A stretch of 64,000 bases of DNA from positions 169,478 through 233,477 of the forward strand of contig CAVWEN010000001.1 of the NCBI GenBank assembly GCA_963754045.1, given 5' to 3'. Below are positions 15,407-24,552 of this stretch, piece after piece. The notes under the pieces are model-generated. The model searched no databases and was not told the DNA's origin. It worked only from the letters and a program-made list of their open reading frames with translations. A program made the position numbers and the translations under genes. The first letter of the stretch is position 1. Every line of letters starts with the position of its first letter. This DNA comes from JALZKA01 sp963754045 (GTDB lineage: Bacteria; Actinomycetota; Thermoleophilia; Solirubrobacterales; 70-9).

Positions 15407-15838
15407 GTGCCCGAGGTAGAGGTCTCCGAGCGTGTCGCCCTCGATCCCGGTCGGGCCTGGGCCATCATCTCCGACCTCTCACGCCTGGGTGAGTGGCTGT
15501 CGCTGCACGAGGACTGGCGCAGCGAGGTCCCAGCTGAACTCACGGCCGGAACGCAGCTGACCTCGATCGTGGCTGTGAAGGGCTTTCGCAACCGGGTGGA
15601 CTGGACGATCACCGAGCTGCAGCCGCCCGAGCGCATCGTGCTGAGCGGTGACGGGAAGGCCGGCACGAAGGTATCGCTGAGCGCGGGCGCCCGTGCCGAT
15701 GGGGACGAGGCGCGAATCGAGCTGCGCACGGAGTTCTCGAACCCGGCGCTGGTCGGGCCGATCGGCGGCATGGTCGCCCGCAGCCTGCGCGGCGAGCTGA
15801 AGAAGGCGATCGACCGGCTTGCCGAACTGGCCCGCTGA
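15407..15838 (+). CDS. SRPBCC / polyketide cyclase-dehydrase fold protein
   Basis: 143 residues with the START/Bet v 1-like pattern: VEVSERVALDPGRAWAIISD at the start, a central WTITELQPPERIVLSGDGKA, and a long C-terminal helix (GGMVARSLRGELKKAIDRLA). These proteins bind hydrophobic ligands in a cavity between a beta sheet and the last helix. GTG at 15407 is chosen because the motif begins immediately after it. Probably in one transcript with the cupin gene. Confidence 0.8.
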   Translation: MPEVEVSERVALDPGRAWAIISDLSRLGEWLSLHEDWRSEVPAELTAGTQLTSIVAVKGFRNRVDWTITELQPPERIVLSGDGKAGTKVSLSAGARADGDEARIELRTEFSNPALVGPIGGMVARSLRGELKKAIDRLAELAR

Positions 15839-15847
15839 CACTGCGGG

Positions 15848-16276
15848 CTAGCGGCGTGAGGCGAAGAAGGACCTGAGCTGCGCCGCGGCTTCGTCGGCGA
15901 GGAGGCCGGCGGCCACCTCGGGCCGGTGGTTGAGGGCCGGTTCGTCGAGGAGGTTCATCACCGAGCCCGCCGCCCCCGCCTTCGGATCGGGCGTCGCGTA
16001 GACAACGCGCGGGACTCTGGCGAGCACGATCGCCCCGGCGCACATCGCGCACGGCTCGAGCGTTACGTAGAGGGTGGTGTCGGGCAGCCGCCAGCCGCTG
16101 AGCGCCTCGGCGCCAGCGCGCAGCGCGAGCACCTCGGCGTGCGCGGTGGGATCGGGTCGCAGCTCGCGCTCGTTTCCCGCGGCGGCGAGCAACTGGTCGC
16201 CGCGGGCGAGCACGGCACCGATCGGCACATCGCCGCGCTCCGCGGCCGCGGCCGCCTCCCCGAGGGCGAGGCGCAT
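15848..16276 (-). CDS. tadA: tRNA-specific adenosine deaminase TadA
   Basis: 142-residue zinc deaminase that converts A34 to inosine in the tRNA-Arg(ACG) anticodon. The catalytic HAE (His46, Glu48) and the zinc ligands in EPCAMC (Cys76 and Cys79) are present, as are the N-terminal GDVPIGAVL and C-terminal LLADEAAAQLRSFF segments typical of TadA. It is 26 nt downstream of the universal stress protein on the same strand. The start ATG at 16276 gives a protein a few residues shorter at the N-terminus than many TadA proteins. Confidence 0.92.
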   Translation of the reverse strand: MRLALGEAAAAAERGDVPIGAVLARGDQLLAAAGNERELRPDPTAHAEVLALRAGAEALSGWRLPDTTLYVTLEPCAMCAGAIVLARVPRVVYATPDPKAGAAGSVMNLLDEPALNHRPEVAAGLLADEAAAQLRSFFASRR

Positions 16277-16302
16277 ATGCCGCTCGTCGGTCGGTGTGAA
16301 GC

Positions 16303-16746
16303 TCAGGTGGTGCGGACGATGTACACGCCGCAGGGGGCGTGGTGGGAGACCTTGTTGGGCACTGAGCCGAGCAGGAACCGGCGGGCTCCGGTCATGCCCT
16401 TGTTGCCCACCACGATCAGGTCGGCGCCGGTCTCCTCGGCGACGTCGAGAATCGCGTCGGCCGGATCGCCCTCACGGGCGTGACGGGTGCTTTCGACCCC
16501 GGCCTCGGTCGCCGCCGTCACCGCCGCGTCGAGGTCGGCGTTCACTTCCTCTCGGGGGCCAACGCCGTGGGCGATGTCCCCCGGGACCTCGGACGACTCC
16601 TCGCGCAGACGCTCGGCCGGAACGGGCTCGAAGGCGCTGACCACATCGAGCGCTGCGCCAGTTGACTTCGCGAGCTCGATCGCGTGCTTGACCGCGGTGC
16701 CGGCGGTTGCCGATCCGTCGGTGCCGACGACGATGCGCTTGAACAA
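16303..16746 (-). CDS. Universal stress protein (UspA family)
   Basis: 147 residues with the Usp fold: N-terminal RIVVGTDGSATAGTAVKHAI and the C-terminal ATP-binding motif GNKGMTGARRFLLGSVPNKV (G-2x-G-9x-G-S pattern). ATP-binding Usp proteins are usually induced by stress. A CAPCGVYIVR end follows the nucleotide motif, as expected. First gene of a likely two-gene unit with tadA. Confidence 0.92.
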   Translation of the reverse strand: MFKRIVVGTDGSATAGTAVKHAIELAKSTGAALDVVSAFEPVPAERLREESSEVPGDIAHGVGPREEVNADLDAAVTAATEAGVESTRHAREGDPADAILDVAEETGADLIVVGNKGMTGARRFLLGSVPNKVSHHAPCGVYIVRTT

Positions 16747-16787
16747 GACGACCCCTTCCTCGAGTTACCAGCGCCATACTAACCCCG

Positions 16788-16874
16788 ATGCCGCGCAGCT
16801 GGCTGATCTCGATGGCGATCCTGATCGCCTGCCTGCTCGCGTCGATCGTGATCGGGCTGATCACGCTTATCTAG
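16788..16874 (+). CDS. Very small hydrophobic ORF (28 aa)
   Basis: ATG-started 28-residue ORF, almost entirely hydrophobic after MPRSW (ISMAILIACLLASIVIGL), predicting a single membrane helix. It starts 42 nt from the divergent universal stress protein gene and ends 4 nt before the 44-bp palindromic element. No clear ribosome site. It could be a genuine single-helix membrane peptide or a chance ORF; the composition favours the former only moderately. Confidence 0.4.
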   Translation: MPRSWLISMAILIACLLASIVIGLITLI

Positions 16875-16877
16875 GGC

Positions 16878-16921
16878 GAACGTCGCGCGCGGCGCCCTAT
16901 ACACCCCCACGAGCGACGTTC
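16878..16921 (-). repeat. 44-bp dispersed palindromic element, copy 2
   Basis: Perfect 9-bp arms GAACGTCGC (16878-16886) and GCGACGTTC (16913-16921) around a 26-nt spacer containing GCGCCCTATA. The reverse strand reads TATAGGGCGC, the same core as copy 3 at 32904-32947. It sits between the 28-aa ORF and the phosphotriesterase-like gene (start 16949). Confidence 0.75.
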
Positions 16922-16948
16922 ACCGCTGGAGGCATAGGATGCCGCTCG

Positions 16949-17947
16949 ATGGCGCAGGTGCAGACGGTGACCGGGCCGGTCGAGGCCTCCGCGCTCGGCG
17001 TCACACTCATCCACGAGCATCTCGTCGCGCGTGACGAGGCGATGCTGGTTCAGTTCCCGCACGTCGGCACGGCGCGCGAGGAACCTCTCGCCGCGGTCGC
17101 CAGCGCGGGCGCCGAGGCGGTGGCTGCGGAGTGGGCCCAGAAGACCGCCGACCTCGGCGTCGAGACGATCTGCGATCCCGCCGCCATGTTCCTCGGCCGC
17201 GACGTGCAGCTGATGCGCCGTGTCTCCGAGCAGACGGGCATGCGCGTGGTTCCCTGCACGGGGATCTACACCTACGACCACCTCCCCACCCCGCTGCTCA
17301 CCCGCGACGCTGACCAGATCGCGGAGATTTTCGTCCACGACATCACAGAGGGCATACAGGGCACCCAGATCAAGGCAGCCTTCATCAAGGTTGCCGCCGA
17401 CGAGCCCGGCATCACCGCCAACGTCGACAAACTCCACCGCGCGGCCGCGCGCGCTTCGATTCAGACGGGAACGCCGATCATGGCCCACTCCCGGCCCGCG
17501 AGCGGCACGGGTCCAAAGCAGGTCGACATCTTCGAGGAGGAGGGGGTCGACCTGAAGCTCGTGCAGATCGCGCACACCGGCGACAGCGCCGACCCCGAAT
17601 ACGCGCAGGCGCTGATTGATCGCGGCGTCTACATCGGAATGGATCGCTTCGGCGTCGAGATGTACCTGCCCTACGACCAGCGCATTGCGACGGTGCTGAC
17701 CCTGCTCGAGCGCGGTCACGCCGACAGGATGTTCCTGAGCGCCGACTCCTGCGCCACGATCGACTGGTTCCCAATGCCGATCCTCGAGCAGATGATGGCC
17801 GCGGGCGCCGCCAGGGACTGGGTGATGACGATGGTCCCCGGGCGAGTCCTGCCCGACCTTCGCGAGGCGGGGATGACGCCCGAGCAGGAGCAGACGATGA
17901 TGGTCTCCAACGCCGCCCGCTGGCTCACCGGCGCGGACCTCGCCTGA
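16949..17947 (+). CDS. Phosphotriesterase-family metal hydrolase
   Basis: 332-residue TIM-barrel amidohydrolase of the PTE group. Metal ligands: HEHL near residue 22 (IHEHLVARDE), a Lys in the FIKVAADE strand (bridging Lys, about 140), His residues in PIMAHSRPAS and VQIAHTGDS, and Asp in FLSADSCATID. The ATG at 16949 is chosen because TVTGPVEASALGVTLIHEHL is the normal N-terminus; the frame is open upstream to 16487 without homology. Members hydrolyse lactones, phosphoesters or phosphosugars; native substrate unknown. Single gene. Confidence 0.88.
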   Translation: MAQVQTVTGPVEASALGVTLIHEHLVARDEAMLVQFPHVGTAREEPLAAVASAGAEAVAAEWAQKTADLGVETICDPAAMFLGRDVQLMRRVSEQTGMRVVPCTGIYTYDHLPTPLLTRDADQIAEIFVHDITEGIQGTQIKAAFIKVAADEPGITANVDKLHRAAARASIQTGTPIMAHSRPASGTGPKQVDIFEEEGVDLKLVQIAHTGDSADPEYAQALIDRGVYIGMDRFGVEMYLPYDQRIATVLTLLERGHADRMFLSADSCATIDWFPMPILEQMMAAGAARDWVMTMVPGRVLPDLREAGMTPEQEQTMMVSNAARWLTGADLA

Positions 17948-18001
17948 GGAGATCCGCTCCCCCACGCATCCAGACGGCGATTCGGATCGTATGTTGGGGG
18001 C

Positions 18002-18466
18002 ATGAGCGAACTCGAAGTCGGTCAGTCCGCACCAGATTTCACCCTCGAGGGAACCGAGGGGACGTTCACCCTCACCGAGCACCGTGGTGAGCGCATCGTC
18101 CTTCTTTTCTACCCCGGCGACGACACGGCCGTTTGCACGAAACAGTTCTGCGCCTACCGCGACGCCGGAGAGGAGATGGCCGAGCTCGGCGCAACCTTCG
18201 TCGGCATCTCGACCCAGGGCATGACATCGAAGGAAGCATTCAAGTCGAAGTACGGGCTCACCACCCAGTTGCTCGCCGACGTCAACGGCAACGTGGCCCG
18301 GGCCTACGGCGTCTTCGCCAAGCGCTTCGAGGTCGCCAGGCGCACCGTCGTGATCGTCGATGAGGACGGCAACGTTGCCCACATCCACAACAACTTCTTG
18401 TCAGCCACGTTCGACGGTGTCGAAGACATCAGGAAGGCCCTGGACCAGCTGCCCGCGAAGGCGTAG
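18002..18466 (+). CDS. bcp: Thioredoxin-dependent peroxiredoxin (Bcp/PrxQ type)
   Basis: 154 residues. The peroxidatic Cys45 and resolving Cys50 are in DDTAVCTKQFCAYRD, the hallmark of atypical 2-Cys Bcp proteins. KYGLTTQLLADVNGNVARAYGV and RRTVVIVDEDGNVAHIH complete the fold. It reduces hydrogen and alkyl peroxides using thioredoxin. Preceded by a monocistronic-looking leader after the PTE gene; its stop is 18 nt from the convergent subtilase stop. Confidence 0.92.
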   Translation: MSELEVGQSAPDFTLEGTEGTFTLTEHRGERIVLLFYPGDDTAVCTKQFCAYRDAGEEMAELGATFVGISTQGMTSKEAFKSKYGLTTQLLADVNGNVARAYGVFAKRFEVARRTVVIVDEDGNVAHIHNNFLSATFDGVEDIRKALDQLPAKA

Positions 18467-18483
18467 CGCTAGCGCGCGGAGCC

Positions 18484-21400
18484 TCATCGGCGCTTGCGCC
18501 TCACCTTCTCGCAGCCGGAGACGATGTCGAAGGGGCCGACCTTGGCGCGGTCGCGCCCGCGGCCGCAGCGCACGGTGTCGACCCCGCCGCCGCGGCTGGA
18601 GATGACGTCGTTGCCGGGTCCACCGCGCAACGTGTCCTTCTTGGGACCCGAGGTGATCCGGTCCGCCCCCCTGCCGCCGTTCACGCAATCACGGCCGCCG
18701 CCGTCACGAATGCGATCACGGCCACCAAGGCCGAGAATGCGCTCGGAAGCGTCGCCGCCGCGCAGCTTGTCGGCGCCTGACGAGCCCTTGAGCACGGTCG
18801 AGCACGGACGCGCCGGCGCCGGCGGATCGGGCGGATCGGGGCCGCCGCGATCGGGGAGCTTGATGCTCGCGACCAAACCCCAGTTGCCCGCCTCGTCGCG
18901 GTAGAGCACCCCGGCGTGAGTCGACGAGCCCTGCTGCGCCTCGCTGATCGTCGCGCTGTTCGCTCCACCTACGGGGCCGGCTGCGTCGGCGCTCAGCAGC
19001 TCCGAATCCGCGTCGGATGCGCCGAGCATCGACCCGTCACCAAGCACCACCCGATAGGAGTCGGCCTCGCCGCAGTTCCAGTCGTCGCCCGGCTCGTTCC
19101 AGTCGAGCGTGATCACGCCCGTGTCCGCGTCGAGCGTCGCATCGAGGCCCTCGGCGGTGCCCGGCGGCCGGCCGTCGCCACTGTAGTTGCCGCTGCCGTG
19201 CTCGTCGTGGTGGAACGTCCACCACTCGTCGTTGGTCGCCTCGCCGCCGCTCTCACACGACGGCGTTCCGGTGTCCCAGAGAAACGACCAGCCCTCACGG
19301 GTCAGCGCGCTCACATCGAGATCGCCGTCGCCGTCCGCGTCGCCGACGGCCGGCGTGGCCTGGATCCAGCCGCCCATGAACTTCGGCCAGCCAGGCGACT
19401 CCGTACCCCCCGAGCCGTAGGCGTGGAGCTGGTAGAGGCCGGTGCCGTAGAGGATCTGGCGCTCGGCCCCGGCGCCGACGTTAGCGATCGCCGGCTGGCT
19501 CACGAGCTGGAAGTCGTCGGTCACTCGCGGGTAGCCGGGCAGGCCGTTCCCGGTCGCCGAATTCGAGGCGTCCCATGCCTGGACGACGTGGGCGAAGGGG
19601 AGGTTCTGGTTCGGGGCCAGCAGGTTGGCGGCGCCATTCAGACTGAGCCCGCCCTTGACCACCGCGGGCGCATCCCCGCTTAGTGCGCCGATCGAGGCGT
19701 AGTCGGCGAGGTTCAGCACCGGTCCCGGGTCGAGCGAGTTTCCGGCGAGGCTGTTGAACGACAGAACCGTCTCACCGTCGCCGCCGACCACACGCGTGCC
19801 CCCGGCTCCGAGCGAGGTGGCCGCCGAGACGACGACCTCGTCGCTACCGTCGCCATCGCGATCGTAAGCGGCGGCGTCGTGGCCTGGCAGCACGAGCGGC
19901 AACAGATCACCCGCGGCGACTCCGACCATCACGGGCCAGCCGTCTACCTCGGTGCCATCGCCGTGCAGCGCGTAGACGGGGTTGGATCCTGTCGCCGAGC
20001 CGAAGAAGGAACTTGTCAGCTCGAACAGGTTGGTCGGGAACGACGGGTCGCCTGGGACCACCTCGTTGGTCGCGATCACGACCTCGGGTGGACCATCGCC
20101 GTCAAGTTGGGCGATCGTCGGCGAGGTTGCGATCTCGGCTCCGGGGGCGCCATCGCTCGCAACCTTGACCGGCCAGCCCGGCAGCGCGTCGCCCTCGCCG
20201 TCCCAGGCATAGACGTGCTGATCGAAGGAGCCGATGACGACGTCTAGCCGGCCGTCGTCGTCGAGATCAGCAAGCGCGGGCGAACCGAGAATGCCGCGTT
20301 TGATGTGGTTCCCGGAGGTGATCGCCCGGTCGCCGGAGTTGAAGCACGGCTTTGGGACACCGGGCTTGCAGGGCTCTGAGCGGTCGGGATCGATCCGGAC
20401 CGGGAAGCCGGCCACAGGGTCGCCCAGTCGATCCCACGCATAGACCCTCTCCCCGGCGGCGGTGACGATGTCGGGCTCGTCATCGCCGTCGACGTCTCCG
20501 ATCGCCGGGACCCGCGGGTTCTCTAGCGGTGGACCGCCGACCCCGGCCGGGACGCCGTGGGCCGCCGCGATCGCCATCGGCTGGGTCACGACCGGTTCAC
20601 CGCCGTTGAAGGAAGGCAGCGGGTCGCCGTTGGCGCGACGCACCACGATCTCGCCGCTGGTCGTGGACTCCACGATGTCCAGGGCGTTGTCGCCGTCGAG
20701 GTCGTACAGGCGGGGCGAGACCTCACCGCCCGAGCCGGTGACGAGGCGATCGGGGTCGGAGCCCGAGCCAAGCGGGCGCGGCCATGCGGGCAAGTTGCCA
20801 TCGTCGCCGTAGGCAAAGAGCGTCTTGCGGTAGCGGCCGAAGTTGGCCGCGTCGCCAGCCTCGTGGACGGTCAGGCGGATCTGGAAGGAGTGGCGCTCGG
20901 GGTCGGGCTCCGGATAGGCATCGCCGGCCGCGTTGCCGTCCGTGGCGGCGCCAACCGGGCGGCCGAAATCGTCGTCGACGCTGCCGTCACAGGTGCGCGC
21001 AAGCTCTTCTAGCATCGTGAGCGGCAGGGTGCCGAGGAGTCCGTCGACCGGGCCGCTGCCGCTGACGCCGCCGCCCGGGATCGGCAGAAACGCCGAGTCG
21101 AGCGCGTCGGCTCCGCACGCGTACTCGAGCTCCCAGCCGCCGACGCCCGCATCCGAGTGCGGCGCGGCCGCGTAACCGGTCACCTCGAGCCCCGAGGGCG
21201 GCAGGCGATCGACGTTCACGGGCGCGAACCAGTCGGGCGAGTCGATCTGCGCCTCAGGCGGGATTCGTCCCTGGGCGATCCGCTCGGTGGCGGCAGCGAG
21301 GTTGACCCGCCCGTATCCGAAGTGGGGATCCCAGCCTGGGTTTGCCTTGTCGGGCGGACCGATCACGCCGGTGTTGGCCGGCAGGACATCCTCGGCGGTC

Positions 21401-22899
21401 ATCGTCAGCAGTTGGCGTATCTCGTTGCCCGAAAGCGGCGAATCCAGCTGCTCGCGCCCGTAGGAGGCGAGCAGCCCTGCGGCGCCCGATGCCTGGCCTG
21501 TGTTCTGCGAGCCGGTCGCGCCCATCAGGACGATGTCTGCCTTGCCGCCGTACTGGGTCAGGTTCGCGTTGCGAAAGAACGACGTCGTGGGCGGCTGGAG
21601 GGTGCCGTTGACCGGGACCGAGAGAAACCCGGTCAGCTCCTCCAACAGCGCCAGCAACTCATCGCAGCCGGCGCTGAACTCGTCGGGGGGCTGGGGCAGA
21701 TCGCCGATTCCCGGCAGGCCACCAATCCCCTCGCAGGTATCGAACGGAGCGGTGTCGGGTAACGCGCCGCCCACGTAGACGGCCTCGTTGTAGTTGGTCG
21801 GATAGTTGTGGTTGGCGCTGTTGATGTCGGAGCTGACCGACATCAGCGAGACGCCCTTGGAATCGGCATAGGAATACGCGCGGCGCGAGAACCGCGTGTT
21901 CGAAAGCCCGCCGTTCGCCACCTCGACGACGCTGGCCCCGTTGTCGGCGGCGTAGATCGTCGCCATCGCGTTGTAGTCGGTCGGGAGGACGAAGGTGTCC
22001 CAGACACGCAGCGGCATGATCTGGCACTCGGGGCAGATGCCCGCGCCGCTCGTGCCGTTGTCGGTCTCGGCCGCGGCCTCGCGCGCACGACCGGTTCCGT
22101 GCCCGTTGGCCGAGCAGCAGCTCGAGGCGTCGAACGGGTCGTTGTCGTCGTCGAAGAAGTCCCAGCCCGCGATGTCGTTTAGGTAGCCATTCTCGTCATC
22201 GTCGTTCGCATCAGAGAAGGTGGCAATCAGGTCCGAGCCGTCCAGGATCGAGTCGGACTCGCTGTCGCCGTCGGTCGCGTCCACGCGCAGGTCGCACGCG
22301 AAGTCACGGACGTTGAAGGCACCGTCGCCATTCGCGTCGTCGGCGTCAGCGAACGTTGCGCAGGCGGATCCGCCTCCGACCGGGTTCGCGCGATCGTGCG
22401 CCGGCGGGGGAAGCTCGCCGGCGTTGAGCGCGATCTTCTCGACCAGCTCGCCCTCCTGCCAGCGGATCCCGGTGTCGAGGATCGCGATGACGGTCTCCGG
22501 ATCGCCGGTGGTGCGCTTCCAGGCGGTGTCGGCGCGGATGCCGCCGATCTGGGAGCACTGCGGATCGCCCGCCGCAACGTTGGCGGCGCGGCCCTGCGCG
22601 TCGAGCTGGCTGCAATCTACATAGGTGGTCGGGGTGACCAGAAGCGGAGTCGTCGAGGCCGTGTCGGGACGAAACCCGAACAGGCCGTATTCCTCTTCGA
22701 AGAAGGTGCGGCAATCGAGCGGCGGGGTGTCGAGATCGTCAACCTCGCAGCGGTCGAAGGCCGGGTCGTTGGGCGGATTGGCGCGTGGCGACTCGTTGGG
22801 ATTCCCGCCCGGGAAGGCGGCGATGGCCGCGGCGGGCAGCACGAGGACGAGCGCGGACGCGGCGAGCGCCTTTCCCGCACATGGTCGAGTCCATCCCAT
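18484..22899 (-). CDS. Large secreted subtilisin-like protease with FG-GAP/VCBS repeats and RTX-like C-terminus
   Basis: 1471 residues with a signal peptide (ALAASALVLVLPAAAIAA, about 11-28). The S8 catalytic triad is Asp142 (AILDTGI), His267 (ANGHGTG) and Ser471 (TGQASGAAG), with Asn329 for the oxyanion hole. An Asp-rich insert of about 120 residues between Asp and His (DANGDGAFNVRDF, DANDDDENGY) looks like Ca-binding, dockerin-type loops. After the protease domain come repeated D-x-D-x-D-G blocks of the FG-GAP/VCBS type (GDVDGDDEPDIV, ADLDDDGRLDVV, YDRDGDGSDEVVV, DADGDGDLDV), an Ig-like segment, and RTX-like repeats (GGRGADRI, GGPGNDVI). ATG at 22899 is chosen because it precedes the signal peptide; the frame runs on to 23025 across the neighbour's end. 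Confidence 0.9.
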   Translation of the reverse strand: MGWTRPCAGKALAASALVLVLPAAAIAAFPGGNPNESPRANPPNDPAFDRCEVDDLDTPPLDCRTFFEEEYGLFGFRPDTASTTPLLVTPTTYVDCSQLDAQGRAANVAAGDPQCSQIGGIRADTAWKRTTGDPETVIAILDTGIRWQEGELVEKIALNAGELPPPAHDRANPVGGGSACATFADADDANGDGAFNVRDFACDLRVDATDGDSESDSILDGSDLIATFSDANDDDENGYLNDIAGWDFFDDDNDPFDASSCCSANGHGTGRAREAAAETDNGTSGAGICPECQIMPLRVWDTFVLPTDYNAMATIYAADNGASVVEVANGGLSNTRFSRRAYSYADSKGVSLMSVSSDINSANHNYPTNYNEAVYVGGALPDTAPFDTCEGIGGLPGIGDLPQPPDEFSAGCDELLALLEELTGFLSVPVNGTLQPPTTSFFRNANLTQYGGKADIVLMGATGSQNTGQASGAAGLLASYGREQLDSPLSGNEIRQLLTMTAEDVLPANTGVIGPPDKANPGWDPHFGYGRVNLAAATERIAQGRIPPEAQIDSPDWFAPVNVDRLPPSGLEVTGYAAAPHSDAGVGGWELEYACGADALDSAFLPIPGGGVSGSGPVDGLLGTLPLTMLEELARTCDGSVDDDFGRPVGAATDGNAAGDAYPEPDPERHSFQIRLTVHEAGDAANFGRYRKTLFAYGDDGNLPAWPRPLGSGSDPDRLVTGSGGEVSPRLYDLDGDNALDIVESTTSGEIVVRRANGDPLPSFNGGEPVVTQPMAIAAAHGVPAGVGGPPLENPRVPAIGDVDGDDEPDIVTAAGERVYAWDRLGDPVAGFPVRIDPDRSEPCKPGVPKPCFNSGDRAITSGNHIKRGILGSPALADLDDDGRLDVVIGSFDQHVYAWDGEGDALPGWPVKVASDGAPGAEIATSPTIAQLDGDGPPEVVIATNEVVPGDPSFPTNLFELTSSFFGSATGSNPVYALHGDGTEVDGWPVMVGVAAGDLLPLVLPGHDAAAYDRDGDGSDEVVVSAATSLGAGGTRVVGGDGETVLSFNSLAGNSLDPGPVLNLADYASIGALSGDAPAVVKGGLSLNGAANLLAPNQNLPFAHVVQAWDASNSATGNGLPGYPRVTDDFQLVSQPAIANVGAGAERQILYGTGLYQLHAYGSGGTESPGWPKFMGGWIQATPAVGDADGDGDLDVSALTREGWSFLWDTGTPSCESGGEATNDEWWTFHHDEHGSGNYSGDGRPPGTAEGLDATLDADTGVITLDWNEPGDDWNCGEADSYRVVLGDGSMLGASDADSELLSADAAGPVGGANSATISEAQQGSSTHAGVLYRDEAGNWGLVASIKLPDRGGPDPPDPPAPARPCSTVLKGSSGADKLRGGDASERILGLGGRDRIRDGGGRDCVNGGRGADRITSGPKKDTLRGGPGNDVISSRGGGVDTVRCGRGRDRAKVGPFDIVSGCEKVRRKRR

Positions 22900-22958
22900 C
22901 CCGCGACTGAGCCTAGACGGCGGGCAGCGACGGTGCGCCAGCCCCGGCCTACCTCGGG

Positions 22959-24029
22959 TTACGCGGGCTTGACTGAGACTGTCCGTGAAAGGACGGCGAC
23001 AAGCGCCTCCACGCATGCGCCACAAAACTGGGTTCCGGTATGGAGCTGGAGCTCACTCATCGCGTCGTCGTGCGACATCGCTGAGCGGTAGGGCCGGTCG
23101 GTGGTCATCGCGTCGTACGCGTCGCAGACAAGGGTAATCCGGGCGGCTAGCGGAATCGCCTCGCCGGCGAGGCCCAGCGGATAGCCGTCCCCGTCCCAGC
23201 GCTCGTGCTCAGCCCGGATTGCAGGAGCGAGATGCTCGAGCCCCGAGATCGACGCGATGATTCTCGCACCCACCTCGGGGTGCTCGCGCATCAACTCCCA
23301 TTCGGACCTGGTGAGCGCCGTCGGTTTGTCGAGCACGTAGTCGGGGACCGCGAGCTTGCCGAGGTCGTGCAGAAGCGCAACGTGCTCGACATCCGCCATC
23401 TCGGCGGCACCCAGGCCCAACTCCCTCGCCACCGCGCCGGCATTGGCGACCACGGCGCGCGAATGCTCCCCGGTGTACGAGTCGCGCGCCTCCACGGCAG
23501 CGAGCAGCGCCTCGATTGAAGCCGCGCGCGTGCGTAGGTCCTCGAGGTCTCCTGCCAGGGCCTCGCGCTCGATCTCGTCGGCGATGATCCGAGCGAACAC
23601 ATGCATGAACTGCAGCTCCCGGTTCCCGAGCTCCGCGAGTGATTTGTGGCTCGCGGCGCAGAGGGTGCCGTAGAAGATTCCGTTCGAGAACTTCATCGGT
23701 ACTGAGATATAGGCGCCAACGTCAGATCTTGCGGTGATCGGCATCGCCCTGGCCACCCCATTGGCGCGGACGTCGGACATCGCAGCTGGCAGCTCCCCGG
23801 CCAAAATCCTGCTGCAGTAGGTCGCCTCGAGTGGAATCTCACTGCCGGCGTTGACGCCGAACGATCCCCCGTCGCCCTTCAGGACCTCGAAAATCTGATG
23901 CGTGTCGGTGAATCGCGTGGAATACGCGATGTCCATGCCGAGGAGATCCCTCACCGCCGAGACCGCCCGGTCAACGGAGGGATGTCGCGCGACCTCACCA
24001 AGCGCAGCGACGCTATCTGCCATCTCCAC
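22959..24029 (-). CDS. GAF domain plus HD-GYP phosphodiesterase
   Basis: 356 residues. N-terminal GAF domain (about 15-155), a short helical connector (about 156-180), and a C-terminal HD-GYP domain (about 181-350) with EHSRAVV, the HD pair in LLHDLGKLAVPD and the GYP motif in HERWDGDGYPLGL. HD-GYP enzymes hydrolyse cyclic di-GMP to GMP; the GAF domain is the likely sensor of a small ligand or redox signal. No membrane segment, so cytoplasmic. ATG at 24029; 57 nt from the divergent cyclophilin gene. The C-terminal stop is 59 nt before the subtilase start on the same strand. Confidence 0.92.
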   Translation of the reverse strand: MEMADSVAALGEVARHPSVDRAVSAVRDLLGMDIAYSTRFTDTHQIFEVLKGDGGSFGVNAGSEIPLEATYCSRILAGELPAAMSDVRANGVARAMPITARSDVGAYISVPMKFSNGIFYGTLCAASHKSLAELGNRELQFMHVFARIIADEIEREALAGDLEDLRTRAASIEALLAAVEARDSYTGEHSRAVVANAGAVARELGLGAAEMADVEHVALLHDLGKLAVPDYVLDKPTALTRSEWELMREHPEVGARIIASISGLEHLAPAIRAEHERWDGDGYPLGLAGEAIPLAARITLVCDAYDAMTTDRPYRSAMSHDDAMSELQLHTGTQFCGACVEALVAVLSRTVSVKPA

Positions 24030-24086
24030 TTAAACCCTACTCCGACCCAGGCGATTCCACGAGTCCATTGGTTAGTGTTGCCCGCG

Positions 24087-24542
24087 ATGTCCCAAGCCAC
24101 CTTGCACACAAATGCCGGAGCAATCACGATCGAACTGTTCGACGACGACGCTCCGAAGACCGTCGAGAACTTTCGCAAGCTGGCGGAGGACGGCTTCTAC
24201 GACGGGCTGATCTTCCACCGCGTGATCCCCGACTTCATGATCCAGGGCGGCTGCCCAGAGGGGACGGGTACTGGCGGCCCGGGGTACACCTTCGAGGACG
24301 AGTTCAACCAGAACAAGATCGTGCGCGGCGCTCTGGCGATGGCCAACGCGGGGCCGAACACCAACGGCTCCCAGTTCTTCATCGTCACCACCGACGCGGC
24401 CCCGTGGCTCGACGGAAAGCACACCGTCTTCGGCCGCGTCACCGGTGGCATGGACGCGGTGGACGCGATCGAAGGCACCGAGACGGGCGGCCCCGACCGC
24501 CCTGTGCTCGACCAGACGATCGAGCGCGTCGAACTCTCTTAA
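24087..24542 (+). CDS. Peptidyl-prolyl cis-trans isomerase, cyclophilin type
   Basis: 151-residue cytoplasmic cyclophilin. Key residues are present: FHRVIPDFMIQGG (catalytic Arg and Phe), GSQFFIVT and the WLDGKHTVFGRV motif with the active-site His. It has no signal sequence. ATG at 24087 fits the family start; the frame is open upstream to 23898 without homology. Catalyses proline isomerisation in protein folding. Followed 10 nt later by a short ORF on the same strand. Confidence 0.93.
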   Translation: MSQATLHTNAGAITIELFDDDAPKTVENFRKLAEDGFYDGLIFHRVIPDFMIQGGCPEGTGTGGPGYTFEDEFNQNKIVRGALAMANAGPNTNGSQFFIVTTDAAPWLDGKHTVFGRVTGGMDAVDAIEGTETGGPDRPVLDQTIERVELS

Positions 24543-24552
24543 CGGTGCGCTC

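Noticed and set aside
16871..18388. 505-codon open frame on the minus strand
   Set aside because: It is antisense to the phosphotriesterase-like and Bcp genes, both with full family motifs. High GC leaves long shadow frames; the translation has no domain pattern.
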